Origin: Ruminococcaceae bacterium UBA4306 | Lineage (GTDB): Bacteria > Bacillota > Clostridia > Oscillospirales > Acutalibacteraceae | Assembly (NCBI GenBank): GCA_002394725.1 | Contig: DGUQ01000029.1 | Span: 1-8,555, forward strand | Direction: 5' to 3' | Length of the DNA: 8,555 bases | Part shown: positions 1-6,055 of the stretch, one piece after another | Position numbering within the stretch: position 1 is the first letter of the stretch | Layout of the letters: the number at the start of each line of letters is the position of its first letter | Notes under the pieces: generated by a model | What the model was told of the DNA's origin: nothing | Database searches by the model: none | The model's input: the letters and a program-made list of their open reading frames with translations, nothing else | Made by a program: the position numbers and the translations under genes

Positions 1-243
1 GAGATCATCATCAAAGCGGCACAGGAGACCGGCAGGATCATCACTGTCGAGGAGCACAATGTGATCGGCGGCTTGGCTGACGCGGTATGCGAGGTCACCT
101 CCGCTGAGTGCCCCGTACCTGTTCGTAGGATCGGCGTATACGATCAATTCGGTTACTCTGGCCCTGCCAAGGAGCTGCTGGATATCTTCGGACTTACCGC
201 CCCGAACATCAAGAAAGTCATTCTTGAGGAATTAGAGAAATAA
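1..243 (+). CDS. Transketolase C-terminal subunit, 3' end only (5' truncated by window)
   Basis: The frame is open from base 1 and runs 80 codons to TAA at 241-243, so only the end of the gene is present. The residues include TVEEHNVIGGLADAV, then VRRIGVYDQFGYSG and a closing LLDIFGLTAPNI. This is the typical C-terminal domain (transketolase_C fold) of transketolase and DXS-like enzymes. The family moves two-carbon units between sugar phosphates in the pentose phosphate pathway and uses thiamine diphosphate. In many Clostridia the enzyme is split into N and C subunits encoded side by side. The N subunit would lie upstream, outside the window, so the split form is inferred. DXS has a similar C-terminal domain, but the short ending after the GLTAPNI segment fits a split transketolase better. 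A strong terminator follows within 15 bases, so this is the last gene of its transcript. Confidence 0.88.
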   Translation, partial: EIIIKAAQETGRIITVEEHNVIGGLADAVCEVTSAECPVPVRRIGVYDQFGYSGPAKELLDIFGLTAPNIKKVILEELEK

Positions 244-255
244 TAAGCGTAACAT

Positions 256-282
256 AGCCCGCCTTTTCGGCGGGCTTCTCTA
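256..282 (+). terminator. Rho-independent-type terminator after transketolase
   Basis: A perfect 8-bp stem, AGCCCGCC (256-263) with GGCGGGCT (269-276), closes a TTTTC loop. It is followed by the short pyrimidine tract TCTCT rather than a long T run. It sits 13 bases after the transketolase stop codon, which is where a terminator is expected. Confidence 0.85.
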
Positions 283-319
283 TAGGCTTCCTTAGGGTGG
301 CTTTCGATAGGAGTATATC

Positions 320-1264
320 ATGAAAGTTTTACTGATAATGACCGGCGGCACGATCGGTTCGTCCTTTGACGGCGACAGCATCAATGTGCGCGCGGACGGC
401 AAAAGCGAGGTCGTTGACCGCTATTTGTCGGAACACAAAGATGTAACGTTTGATACGGTTCATCCGCTGAACATCCTCAGCGAAAGCATTACGTGTCGTG
501 ATTGCAATACACTGGCAAAGGCGCTGTTCGACGTCGATCCTGCCGCTTATGACGGCGTGATCGTCACGGCTGGCAGCGACAGCCTCGCCTATCTTGCGTC
601 CTTTGTCGGGCTGCTGCTCGGCGGCTGTCCGATCCCCGTGATGATCGTCGCGGCGAACAAGATCCTGACCGCGTCCGACAGCAACGGATACGCGAACTTC
701 TCCTGTGCCGTTGATCTGATCAGGCAGGGGACATGCGGCATCATGGTGCCGTATCGCAACACGGACGGCGTGATGTATGTGCATGCCGCCACCGATCTCA
801 GGCAGGCGGATTATTGTGATGATTTCGACAGCTTCCACGGCGCTTACGGCGTGTTTGAAAACGGCGTTTTGCATGAGAAGCGTTCCTATATCGCGCAGCA
901 GATCCCACGGGTGTTCGACCGCTGCCATCTGCCGCGGCTCAGCGACAATGTCCTGATGCTGACACCGTATCCCATGCAGGCTTATACGAGGATCAACACG
1001 GACGGCGTGAGGGCGGTATTGCACACGTTGTATCACAGCGCGACCTTGGATGCCGATCCTTTTGTTCCGTGGATGAAAGCGCATCACGAGATCCCTGTAT
1101 TCCTCGCGCCGCTCCACAGCGGCAGAAAGCGCTATCAAACCACGGTGGACGCGATCGGCGCAGGCGCGATCCCACTCACTGATATCGCCCCCGAGTGCGC
1201 GTATATGAAGCTCCTGCTCGCCTGCGCGCAGGAGAAAATGAGCATACAGGCGTTTATGCAATAA
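320..1264 (+). CDS. Asparaginase-fold protein with divergent active site
   Basis: This 314-residue protein has the length and order of motifs of cytoplasmic type I L-asparaginases, which hydrolyse asparagine to aspartate and ammonia. The first motif, TGGTIG (residues 8-13), is intact, with the nucleophile-position threonine at T11. The second motif, normally HGTDT, reads AGSDS (84-88): the aspartate is kept, but His becomes Ala and both threonines become serines. The catalytic lysine region before the FDSF motif (169-172) reads DLRQADYCDD. No lysine stands where type I enzymes have one in TTKAHADGFDAF. The C-terminal helix (APECAYMKLLLAC) is family-typical. No signal peptide is seen. The start is supported by AGGAG at 309-313. 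The gene stands alone between a terminator and a repeat element. It is either an amidohydrolase of altered specificity or a non-catalytic relative; the fold is secure, the reaction is not. Confidence 0.85.
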   Translation: MKVLLIMTGGTIGSSFDGDSINVRADGKSEVVDRYLSEHKDVTFDTVHPLNILSESITCRDCNTLAKALFDVDPAAYDGVIVTAGSDSLAYLASFVGLLLGGCPIPVMIVAANKILTASDSNGYANFSCAVDLIRQGTCGIMVPYRNTDGVMYVHAATDLRQADYCDDFDSFHGAYGVFENGVLHEKRSYIAQQIPRVFDRCHLPRLSDNVLMLTPYPMQAYTRINTDGVRAVLHTLYHSATLDADPFVPWMKAHHEIPVFLAPLHSGRKRYQTTVDAIGAGAIPLTDIAPECAYMKLLLACAQEKMSIQAFMQ

Positions 1265-1265
1265 A

Positions 1266-1422
1266 AGCCTTCCCCTTGAGGGGAAGGGGGACCGCTTGCG
1301 GTGGATGAGGTGGAAGCGTTTCTGTCTCATCCCGTTTACTGATTGATTGGATAGGTTTTCACCTCATCCGACCAATTTGCCTTAGTCGGCAAATTGCCCA
1401 CCTTCCCCTCAAGGGGAAGGCT
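1266..1422. repeat. 157-bp MITE-like inverted-repeat element with hairpin termini
   Basis: The two ends, 1266-1287 and 1401-1422, are exact 22-bp inverted copies of each other. Each end is itself a hairpin: CCTTCCCC/GGGGAAGG arms around TTGA on the left (1268-1287) and TCAA on the right (1401-1420). An inner inverted pair, GGATGAGGTG (1303-1312) and CACCTCATCC (1360-1369), flanks a 47-bp core. Between outer and inner repeats each side holds a different small hairpin: ACCGC/GCGGT at 1291-1302 on the left and CAATTTGCC/GGCAAATTG at 1373-1396 on the right. There is no open reading frame of note and no clear target-site duplication. It begins two bases after the asparaginase stop, so it may also shape the 3' end of that message. 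Similar hairpin repeats are common in gut Clostridia. Confidence 0.8.
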
Positions 1423-1449
1423 GTACATCACTGTAACAATGGAGGAAAC

Positions 1450-2343
1450 ATGAAGAAAAAACTTGCGGTCTTCTTTGTGCTGCTTGCCGGCACATTATGG
1501 GGTTGTATCGGCATTTTTGTGCGGAGGTATAACGAAATGGGGCTGAGCTCCATGCAGACCGTCGCCGTGCGTATGGTGATCGCGGCTGTGCTGTTCTCGC
1601 TGTTTGTGCTGATCTACAAACGAAGGTTATTTATCATTCGTCTGAAAGATATTTGGATTTTCATCGGCTCGGGCGTAATCAGTGTCGGGCTGTTTACTTA
1701 CTGCTATTTTTCTTCAATAGAATTAAGTTCATTGTCTGTCGCGGCAGTTTTACTCTATACCGCGCCGGCGTTCGTCATGCTGTTCTCGCTGATCTTCTTT
1801 AAAGAGAAAATGACGATCCCCAAGGCGATCTCATTGGTGCTGGCGGTCTTGGGCTGCGCCATGACGACGGGTGTGATCGGCGGAACGCTCAGCGTCACTC
1901 TCCTTGGATTTCTCTTCGGACTGGGCTCGGGGATATGCTACGCGCTGTATTCGATCTTCTCACGATTCGCGCTGAACAGAGGTTATGAGCCGTTCACCAT
2001 CACGCTGTATACCTTTTTGTTCTCGGCTATATTTTGCCTGTGCGTGACGGACGTCCGCCCTGTCGTCAGGGTGGTGTTTGCCGATGGGGGCAGTGCAGGC
2101 TACGCGCTGTTGTTCGCGCTGGTATCCTGCGTGCTGCCGTATGTGTTCTATACGCTCGGGCTCAAGTACATCAAATCGAGCACTGCGTCCATCATCGCGA
2201 CGGTCGAGCCTGTGGTGGCGACGATCATCGGCGCGGCGGTATTCAGCGAACCGCTCAATGTCCCCTTCGGCTATCTGGGCGTCGCACTGGTGTTCCTGTC
2301 CGTTGTGCTGATCAACATCAAGCTCCCCTCAAAAACAAAATAA
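1450..2343 (+). CDS. EamA/DMT-family transporter
   Basis: This 297-residue protein is very hydrophobic, with about ten membrane-spanning helices arranged as two EamA repeats. The first covers roughly residues 5-140 (starting FFVLLAGTLWGCIGIFVRR) and the second roughly 150-290. Family hallmarks are LWG near the first helix, LLYTAPAFVMLFSLIFFKEKM (about 100-120) ending the first repeat, and IATVEPVVATIIGAAVFSEPL (about 254-274) ending the second. Members of the drug/metabolite transporter superfamily export or exchange amino acids, nucleosides or other small metabolites across the cytoplasmic membrane. The substrate cannot be read from the sequence. TGGAGG at 1440-1445 is a good ribosome binding site five bases before ATG. 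It lies downstream of the repeat element on the same strand as the asparaginase-like gene, with no clear promoter of its own. Confidence 0.9.
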   Translation: MKKKLAVFFVLLAGTLWGCIGIFVRRYNEMGLSSMQTVAVRMVIAAVLFSLFVLIYKRRLFIIRLKDIWIFIGSGVISVGLFTYCYFSSIELSSLSVAAVLLYTAPAFVMLFSLIFFKEKMTIPKAISLVLAVLGCAMTTGVIGGTLSVTLLGFLFGLGSGICYALYSIFSRFALNRGYEPFTITLYTFLFSAIFCLCVTDVRPVVRVVFADGGSAGYALLFALVSCVLPYVFYTLGLKYIKSSTASIIATVEPVVATIIGAAVFSEPLNVPFGYLGVALVFLSVVLINIKLPSKTK

Positions 2344-2404
2344 GCAAAATAGCGCCTCCTTAGGGTACGGCATTTATGACATACCGAGAATGACGGGCGT
2401 TTCT

Positions 2405-2442
2405 GCTGTTGGAAATGTCTGATAGAGTCCGGACGTTTCAGC
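2405..2442. other. Imperfect hairpin downstream of the transporter
   Basis: GCTG (2405-2408) and AAATGTCTG (2413-2421) can pair with CGGACGTTT (2430-2438) and CAGC (2439-2442), leaving a 4-base bulge and two G-T pairs. No T run follows on either strand, so it is not a clear terminator. It lies in the 181-bp gap between the transporter and the AraC gene, which otherwise holds only the terminator at 2489-2514. Confidence 0.3.
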
Positions 2443-2488
2443 CATACAAAAGGTTTTCTCTTGCTCTATAATTCCGTTGTGACATAAC

Positions 2489-2514
2489 AAAAACCTCCCG
2501 TCTTGGGAGGTTTT
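2489..2514. terminator. Bidirectional terminator shared by transporter and AraC gene
   Basis: AAAACCTCCC (2490-2499) and GGGAGGTTTT (2505-2514) form a perfect 10-bp stem around GTCTT. On the plus strand the T run TTTT closes the stem; on the minus strand the A run at 2489-2493 reads as TTTTT. It lies between two genes that converge on it, 10 bases beyond the AraC stop and about 145 bases beyond the transporter stop. Confidence 0.9.
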
Positions 2515-2524
2515 CTCATTCACC

Positions 2525-3406
2525 TTACTTTTTATAGATCTCCGCGATGGGTGCTTCTTCCTGATAGATCTTGACGTACTCGCTCGGAGCACAGCCGTAC
2601 ACGCTCTTGAACACCGTGATGAAGCTCTTCACGCTCGGGAAGCCGTTGTCCAGCGAGGCACGTGTCTCACTCATGCCGTTTTGCTGAATATCGATCAGCG
2701 TGTTCTCCAGTCGCACGGAATTGAGATAGTTCTTGAACGTCTTGCCCGTCATCGCCGAAAAATAGCGCGAGAAGTAGGTCGGGGTCAATCCGACAAAGGA
2801 GCTGATCTCCTCAAGGGTGATCCGCTCGCGGTAATTGTCCTTGATGTAGTCGATCGCCTTGGCGATGTAATCGGGGCCGTTCTCATTGCGAATCACATCG
2901 GGGTCGAGCTCGCGCGGCTCCCTGCACTTGGTGAACAGATGCATCAGGATCTGTGCCATCGCGCAGGACATCTTGAGCTTAGAGAACTCCGACGGATTCT
3001 CCGCCTCAAATACCAGCGCCTTGAGCAGATCGCGCACACGGGCACGCGTCTGTTCATTCTTGTTGACGTCAAAATAGTAATTGTCGAAATCGGGGAAATA
3101 CGACTTGATGTAATTGTAGGAGAACAGCACCACCAGATACTTGACAGGCTCATCGGGCACCTTGCCGCAGGTCTGGTGCACATCCTCGCTGTTGATCAGG
3201 ATGTAATCTCCGCCGTAAAGATCCTTGTCCTCACCGCCGAGATTCGTCCACATACAGCCGCGGATGATATAATCGATCTCGAGATTCTTGTGCCAGTGCT
3301 TGTTGGTGAAGCAATCACGACCGGGTTTTTCATACAACATCACTTTACCCGGCAGATTGTCATCCGCAGTCACGATCTCATACTTTCCCTTATAGTTAGC
3401 GGCCAT
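2525..3406 (-). CDS. AraC-family transcriptional regulator with N-terminal cupin
   Basis: This 293-residue regulator has a sugar- or effector-binding cupin at residues about 15-110, with the motif HWHKNLEIDYI (37-47) and the turn GGDYILINSEDVH (65-77). The C-terminal AraC DNA-binding domain spans about 180-282. Its first helix-turn-helix is ITLEEISSFVGLTPTYFSRYF (196-216), and its second ends FPSVKSFITVFKSVYGCAPSEY (256-277). The frame stays open 77 codons further upstream, but that part only translates the hairpin repeats. The ATG at 3406 is chosen because GAGGTGAG stands just before it and the cupin starts right after it. Such proteins usually activate a nearby operon when they bind a small ligand. 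The divergent MBL/FkbM unit is the obvious candidate target, with autoregulation also possible. The effector is unknown. Confidence 0.92.
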   Translation of the reverse strand: MAANYKGKYEIVTADDNLPGKVMLYEKPGRDCFTNKHWHKNLEIDYIIRGCMWTNLGGEDKDLYGGDYILINSEDVHQTCGKVPDEPVKYLVVLFSYNYIKSYFPDFDNYYFDVNKNEQTRARVRDLLKALVFEAENPSEFSKLKMSCAMAQILMHLFTKCREPRELDPDVIRNENGPDYIAKAIDYIKDNYRERITLEEISSFVGLTPTYFSRYFSAMTGKTFKNYLNSVRLENTLIDIQQNGMSETRASLDNGFPSVKSFITVFKSVYGCAPSEYVKIYQEEAPIAEIYKK

Positions 3407-3449
3407 GATCTCACCTCGCTTTATGATCACAAAGTCATTGCAAAGCCCA

Positions 3450-3610
3450 AGGCTCCCTTTCCTAAGGTACCCCCGTTGGGGGAATGTCCGAAGGACAAGG
3501 GGAGATTCCCCTGTTAGGGGAAATGTCCGCGTAGCGGACAAAAGGGTCTGCTGTCTTCGCAGAAGAAGCCGCTTCCGACGAGGAGGCTGTCTGCAAGGCA
3601 GACTGAGGGT
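3450..3610. repeat. Cluster of six short hairpins in the AraC leader
   Basis: Six small perfect hairpins follow one another. They are CCCCC/GGGGG (3470-3482), TGTCC/GGACA (3485-3497), TTCCCCT/AGGGGAA (3506-3522), TGTCCGC/GCGGACA (3524-3540), TCTGC/GCAGA (3547-3563) and GTCTGC/GCAGAC (3589-3603). Four of them have 3-base loops (GTT, GAA, GTT, GTA) and the last has AAG. CCCTTT (3455-3460) can also pair with AAAGGG (3541-3546), enclosing the first four. The cluster fills most of the 349-bp stretch between the AraC start and the divergent MBL gene and is transcribed as the AraC leader. It looks like a mosaic of Clostridia-type palindromic repeat units. Its borders are approximate. Confidence 0.75.
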
Positions 3611-3662
3611 TGCTTCGTAGTGTAACATTCTCTGCAAACGATACTGACTTTTTCATATCTGT

Positions 3663-3691
3663 ATTTTACCATATTTTGTCACAATAGTCAA
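3663..3691 (-). promoter_or_regulatory. Sigma-A promoter of the AraC gene
   Basis: Read on the minus strand, TTGACT (3686-3691), a 17-base spacer and TAAAAT (3663-3668) match the vegetative consensus closely. The bases TGG just before the -10 box add an extended -10 element. Transcription would start near 3656 and give a leader of about 250 nt that contains the hairpin cluster. Confidence 0.85.
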
Positions 3692-3699
3692 ATTTTATC

Positions 3700-3728
3700 T
3701 TGAATCGGCGCTTTTGATATTGTATAGT
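3700..3728 (+). promoter_or_regulatory. Sigma-A promoter of the MBL-FkbM unit
   Basis: TTGAAT (3700-3705) and TATAGT (3723-3728) are separated by 17 bases, the ideal spacing. The start would be near 3735, giving a leader of about 20 nt before the chosen ATG at 3756. This start site also argues against the in-frame ATG at 3714, which would lie upstream of the transcript. Confidence 0.8.
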
Positions 3729-3755
3729 AATAGAGGAAAGGTTTGGGGTGAACAT

Positions 3756-4820
3756 ATGAAACGGATCCTATGCGCTTTGTTGGCGCTTGTGATATTGCTC
3801 ACAGTCAGCTCATGCAAGCTCTATACGCCCAAGCAGTATGACCGGGGTGAAGCGGACGCTAAACTGATCGTGCATTTCATCGATGTGGGACAGGGCGACA
3901 GCGTCCTGCTTGAATCCGACGATGAATTTGTGCTGATCGACGCCGGAGAACGCGGCTATGGCGACGCGGTATCGAGCTACATCAATGAGCGCGGCGCGGA
4001 TGAGTTGAAGTACGTTATCGCGACCCATCCCCACACCGACCATATGGGCGGTATGCGGACGGTGCTGAACGATATCGCGGCGGAGAATTTCATCACCGTG
4101 GAAACCGACTGCGCTACCAGCACATGGATCAAGCTGCTCAAAACGGTGGAGGAAAAGAAGATCAATTATATCGACGCCAAATCGGGCGACACCTACACCT
4201 TCGGCAGCGCGAGCTTCACGATTTTAGCGCCGAACTCCGACAGCTATGACAACTACAATAACTATTCTGTCGTCACCAAGGTCACCTGCGGCGACATCAG
4301 CTTTATGCTGACGGGTGACGCGGAGAAGGAAAGCGAATATGAGATGGTAAGATCGGGCGTTGACCTGCATGCCGACGTGCTCAAATGCGGTCATCACGGC
4401 TCGTCCACCTCGACGACCGCCAAGTTCCTTAAGGCGGTGGATCCGTCCTATGCCGTGATCTCGTGCGGTAAGGATAACGACTACGGTCACCCTCATAAGG
4501 AGACCATGCAAAAGCTCAACACACTGGGCACTACGATCCTGCGCACCGATCAGATGGGCACGATCGTCGCCTATACCGACGGCAGGGAGCTGAGCTTCAG
4601 CGCGACTAACGACAACCTGCCCTCCGAGATCGGCAATACAGAAAACAAGAACAGCAGTGCTCTGACGGCAGAATACATCGGCAACAAAAACAGTCATGTT
4701 TTCCATCTGCCCGACTGCAGCGGCGTCAAGAATATGAATGAGAAGAACAAGGTCAACTTTGACAGCCGTGAAGAGGCTGTCGAAGCAGGCTATCATCCGT
4801 GCTCCTCGTGCAACCCGTAA
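3756..4820 (+). CDS. Lipoprotein with ComEC-like metallo-beta-lactamase domain and Ada-type zinc knuckle
   Basis: Residues 1-20 form a lipoprotein signal: KR, a hydrophobic core, then VSSC with the lipidation Cys at C20. The protein is therefore expected on the outer face of the membrane. Residues about 36-285 are a metallo-beta-lactamase fold of the ComEC/Rec2 C-terminal type. It shows FIDVGQGDSVLL (41-52), the metal motif HPHTDH (91-96), GDAE (187-190), HHGS (213-216) and GHPH (244-247). Such free-standing domains are thought to be nucleases or phosphoesterases. Residues 307-354 resemble the Ada zinc-binding domain: HLPDC (317-321), FDSREEAVEAGYHPCSSC (335-352). The first ligand, Cys in Ada, is His here. 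The start at 3756 follows GGGGTG and the promoter; an upstream in-frame ATG at 3714 lies before the transcript start. It is the first gene of a unit with the FkbM methyltransferase. The substrate is unknown; extracellular DNA is one possibility. Confidence 0.88.
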   Translation: MKRILCALLALVILLTVSSCKLYTPKQYDRGEADAKLIVHFIDVGQGDSVLLESDDEFVLIDAGERGYGDAVSSYINERGADELKYVIATHPHTDHMGGMRTVLNDIAAENFITVETDCATSTWIKLLKTVEEKKINYIDAKSGDTYTFGSASFTILAPNSDSYDNYNNYSVVTKVTCGDISFMLTGDAEKESEYEMVRSGVDLHADVLKCGHHGSSTSTTAKFLKAVDPSYAVISCGKDNDYGHPHKETMQKLNTLGTTILRTDQMGTIVAYTDGRELSFSATNDNLPSEIGNTENKNSSALTAEYIGNKNSHVFHLPDCSGVKNMNEKNKVNFDSREEAVEAGYHPCSSCNP

Positions 4821-4826
4821 GATATC

Positions 4827-5879
4827 ATGGATAATCTGTTTACCTTTAATGAACCTAACGTATGGACGGCGCTCTCTGAATCCGACAAGCCGATCATCCT
4901 GTACGGGATGGGCAACGGCGCCGACAAGGTGCTGGATGAATTTGACAAACGCAATATCAAAGCCGTCGGTGTGATGGCAAGCGACGGCTTTTGCCGCTAT
5001 CAGGAATTCCGCGGATTCACCGTGCAAAAGCAACGGGATTTTGAAGAACAATTCGATGACTTTATGATCGCGCTGTGCTTCGGCAGCTCACTGCCGGATG
5101 TGATGGAACACATTCACCATGTCGCGAAGCGGCATAAGCTGCTGATCCCGAATATCCCCGTTGCAGGGGAAAACATCATGGATGACCGTTTCATCAAGCG
5201 ATATCGACAGGAGATCAGACAGGCATATTCTCTGCTGGCGGATGAACGCTCACGCAGAGTATTCAAGGGCGCTCTCGACTTCTACTATACAGGCGAGCTG
5301 AAATACCTTGATGCGATCGAAAGCGAAAAGGACGAGGTATTCAAAAACATCCTGCGGCTCAGAGAGGAACGCTACCTCGACCTTGGCGCTTACCGCGGCG
5401 ATACGGTGGACGAGTTCCTGCGCTATACGGACGGATATAGGAGCATCACCGCCGTCGAGCCGAACCCGAAGAATTACCAAAAGCTGTGTGAGCATGTCGC
5501 CGATATCGAGAACACAGCCGCGATCAATGCCGGGATCGCCGACCGCGTCGGTACGATGACAGTCAGCAAAAAGTCAGGCCGCATGCCGGTGCTGGGCGAT
5601 GCCAACGGCGTGGAGATCCCCGTGACGACCGTGGATAGGATCGACGGCTCCCCCACCTATATCAAGATCGATATCGAGGGGATGGAGCAACAAATGCTCA
5701 GCGGCGCGGAACATACATTGCGGACGTTGAAGCCCAAGCTGAACCTTGCCGCCTATCACAGGACCGAGGACTTTTTTTCTTTGATCAACCGCCTGCACAA
5801 GATCAACCCCGACTACCAAATCTATCTGCTCAAGCACCCCTACATTCCCTGCTGGGATCTGAATATCTACGCGGTGTAA
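4827..5879 (+). CDS. FkbM-family methyltransferase with N-terminal Rossmann-like domain
   Basis: This 350-residue protein carries the FkbM (Methyltransf_21) SAM-dependent domain in its second half. The SAM-binding motif is YLDLGAYRGDTVDEF (183-197), the acidic ribose-binding region is TAVEPNP (208-214), and the family signature is YIKIDIEGME (278-287). The first 110 residues begin with IILYGMGNGADKVLDEF (24-39), a glycine-rich Rossmann-like loop also found at the front of similar Clostridia and polysaccharide-locus methyltransferases. FkbM enzymes usually O-methylate sugars or natural products. ATG stands 6 bases after the lipoprotein stop codon, and no Shine-Dalgarno is visible in between, so translation is probably coupled to the upstream gene. 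The acceptor is unknown, and no glycan gene is nearby to suggest one. Confidence 0.88.
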   Translation: MDNLFTFNEPNVWTALSESDKPIILYGMGNGADKVLDEFDKRNIKAVGVMASDGFCRYQEFRGFTVQKQRDFEEQFDDFMIALCFGSSLPDVMEHIHHVAKRHKLLIPNIPVAGENIMDDRFIKRYRQEIRQAYSLLADERSRRVFKGALDFYYTGELKYLDAIESEKDEVFKNILRLREERYLDLGAYRGDTVDEFLRYTDGYRSITAVEPNPKNYQKLCEHVADIENTAAINAGIADRVGTMTVSKKSGRMPVLGDANGVEIPVTTVDRIDGSPTYIKIDIEGMEQQMLSGAEHTLRTLKPKLNLAAYHRTEDFFSLINRLHKINPDYQIYLLKHPYIPCWDLNIYAV

Positions 5880-5979
5880 ATAACGGTTGGGATCATGAAT
5901 GCCGCTTCCTCGCAATGAAAGTATCCATTTCCAAAACGGCGACGTCCTTAACGGAACAACGCAAAACCGAATAGGATTC

Positions 5980-6006
5980 AAAAAGGGGCTGCCTTGCGGC
6001 AGCCCC
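5980..6006 (-). terminator. Terminator of the secreted-protein gene
   Basis: GGGGCTGCC (5985-5993) and GGCAGCCCC (5998-6006) form a perfect 9-bp stem with a TTGC loop. On the minus strand it is followed by TTTTT (5980-5984), so it ends the leftward transcript 50 bases after the stop at 6056. The FkbM gene converges on it from the other side and may also stop here, although no T run follows on the plus strand. The rest of the 176-bp gap shows no gene. Confidence 0.85.
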
Positions 6007-6055
6007 AACTCATTGAAGTCAATAGCTTCGATTATTTTGCTTTTATGTCGGACAA

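Noticed and set aside
289..298. Word TCCTTAGGGT, repeated exactly at 2357-2366
   Set aside because: A 10-bp match after two genes, with CCTAAGG also at 3461-3467. It could be a scrap of a repeat family, but it is too short to call within one window.
329..1330. 333-codon open frame on the minus strand
   Set aside because: It is antisense to the asparaginase-fold gene, rich in R and H as expected of a shadow frame, and runs into the repeat element. No ribosome binding site or family was seen.
3407..3637. N-terminal extension of the AraC protein to ATG 3637
   Set aside because: The extra 77 residues translate the hairpin cluster, and a good ribosome binding site and the family start lie at 3406.
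3462..3656. 64-codon leader ORF starting MKKSVSFAENV on the minus strand
   Set aside because: Its ATG falls at the predicted transcription start, leaving no room for a ribosome binding site, and most of it translates the hairpins.
4224..5051. 275-codon minus-strand open frame across the MBL and FkbM genes
   Set aside because: It spans two well-supported genes on the other strand, including their junction, and shows no family motif.
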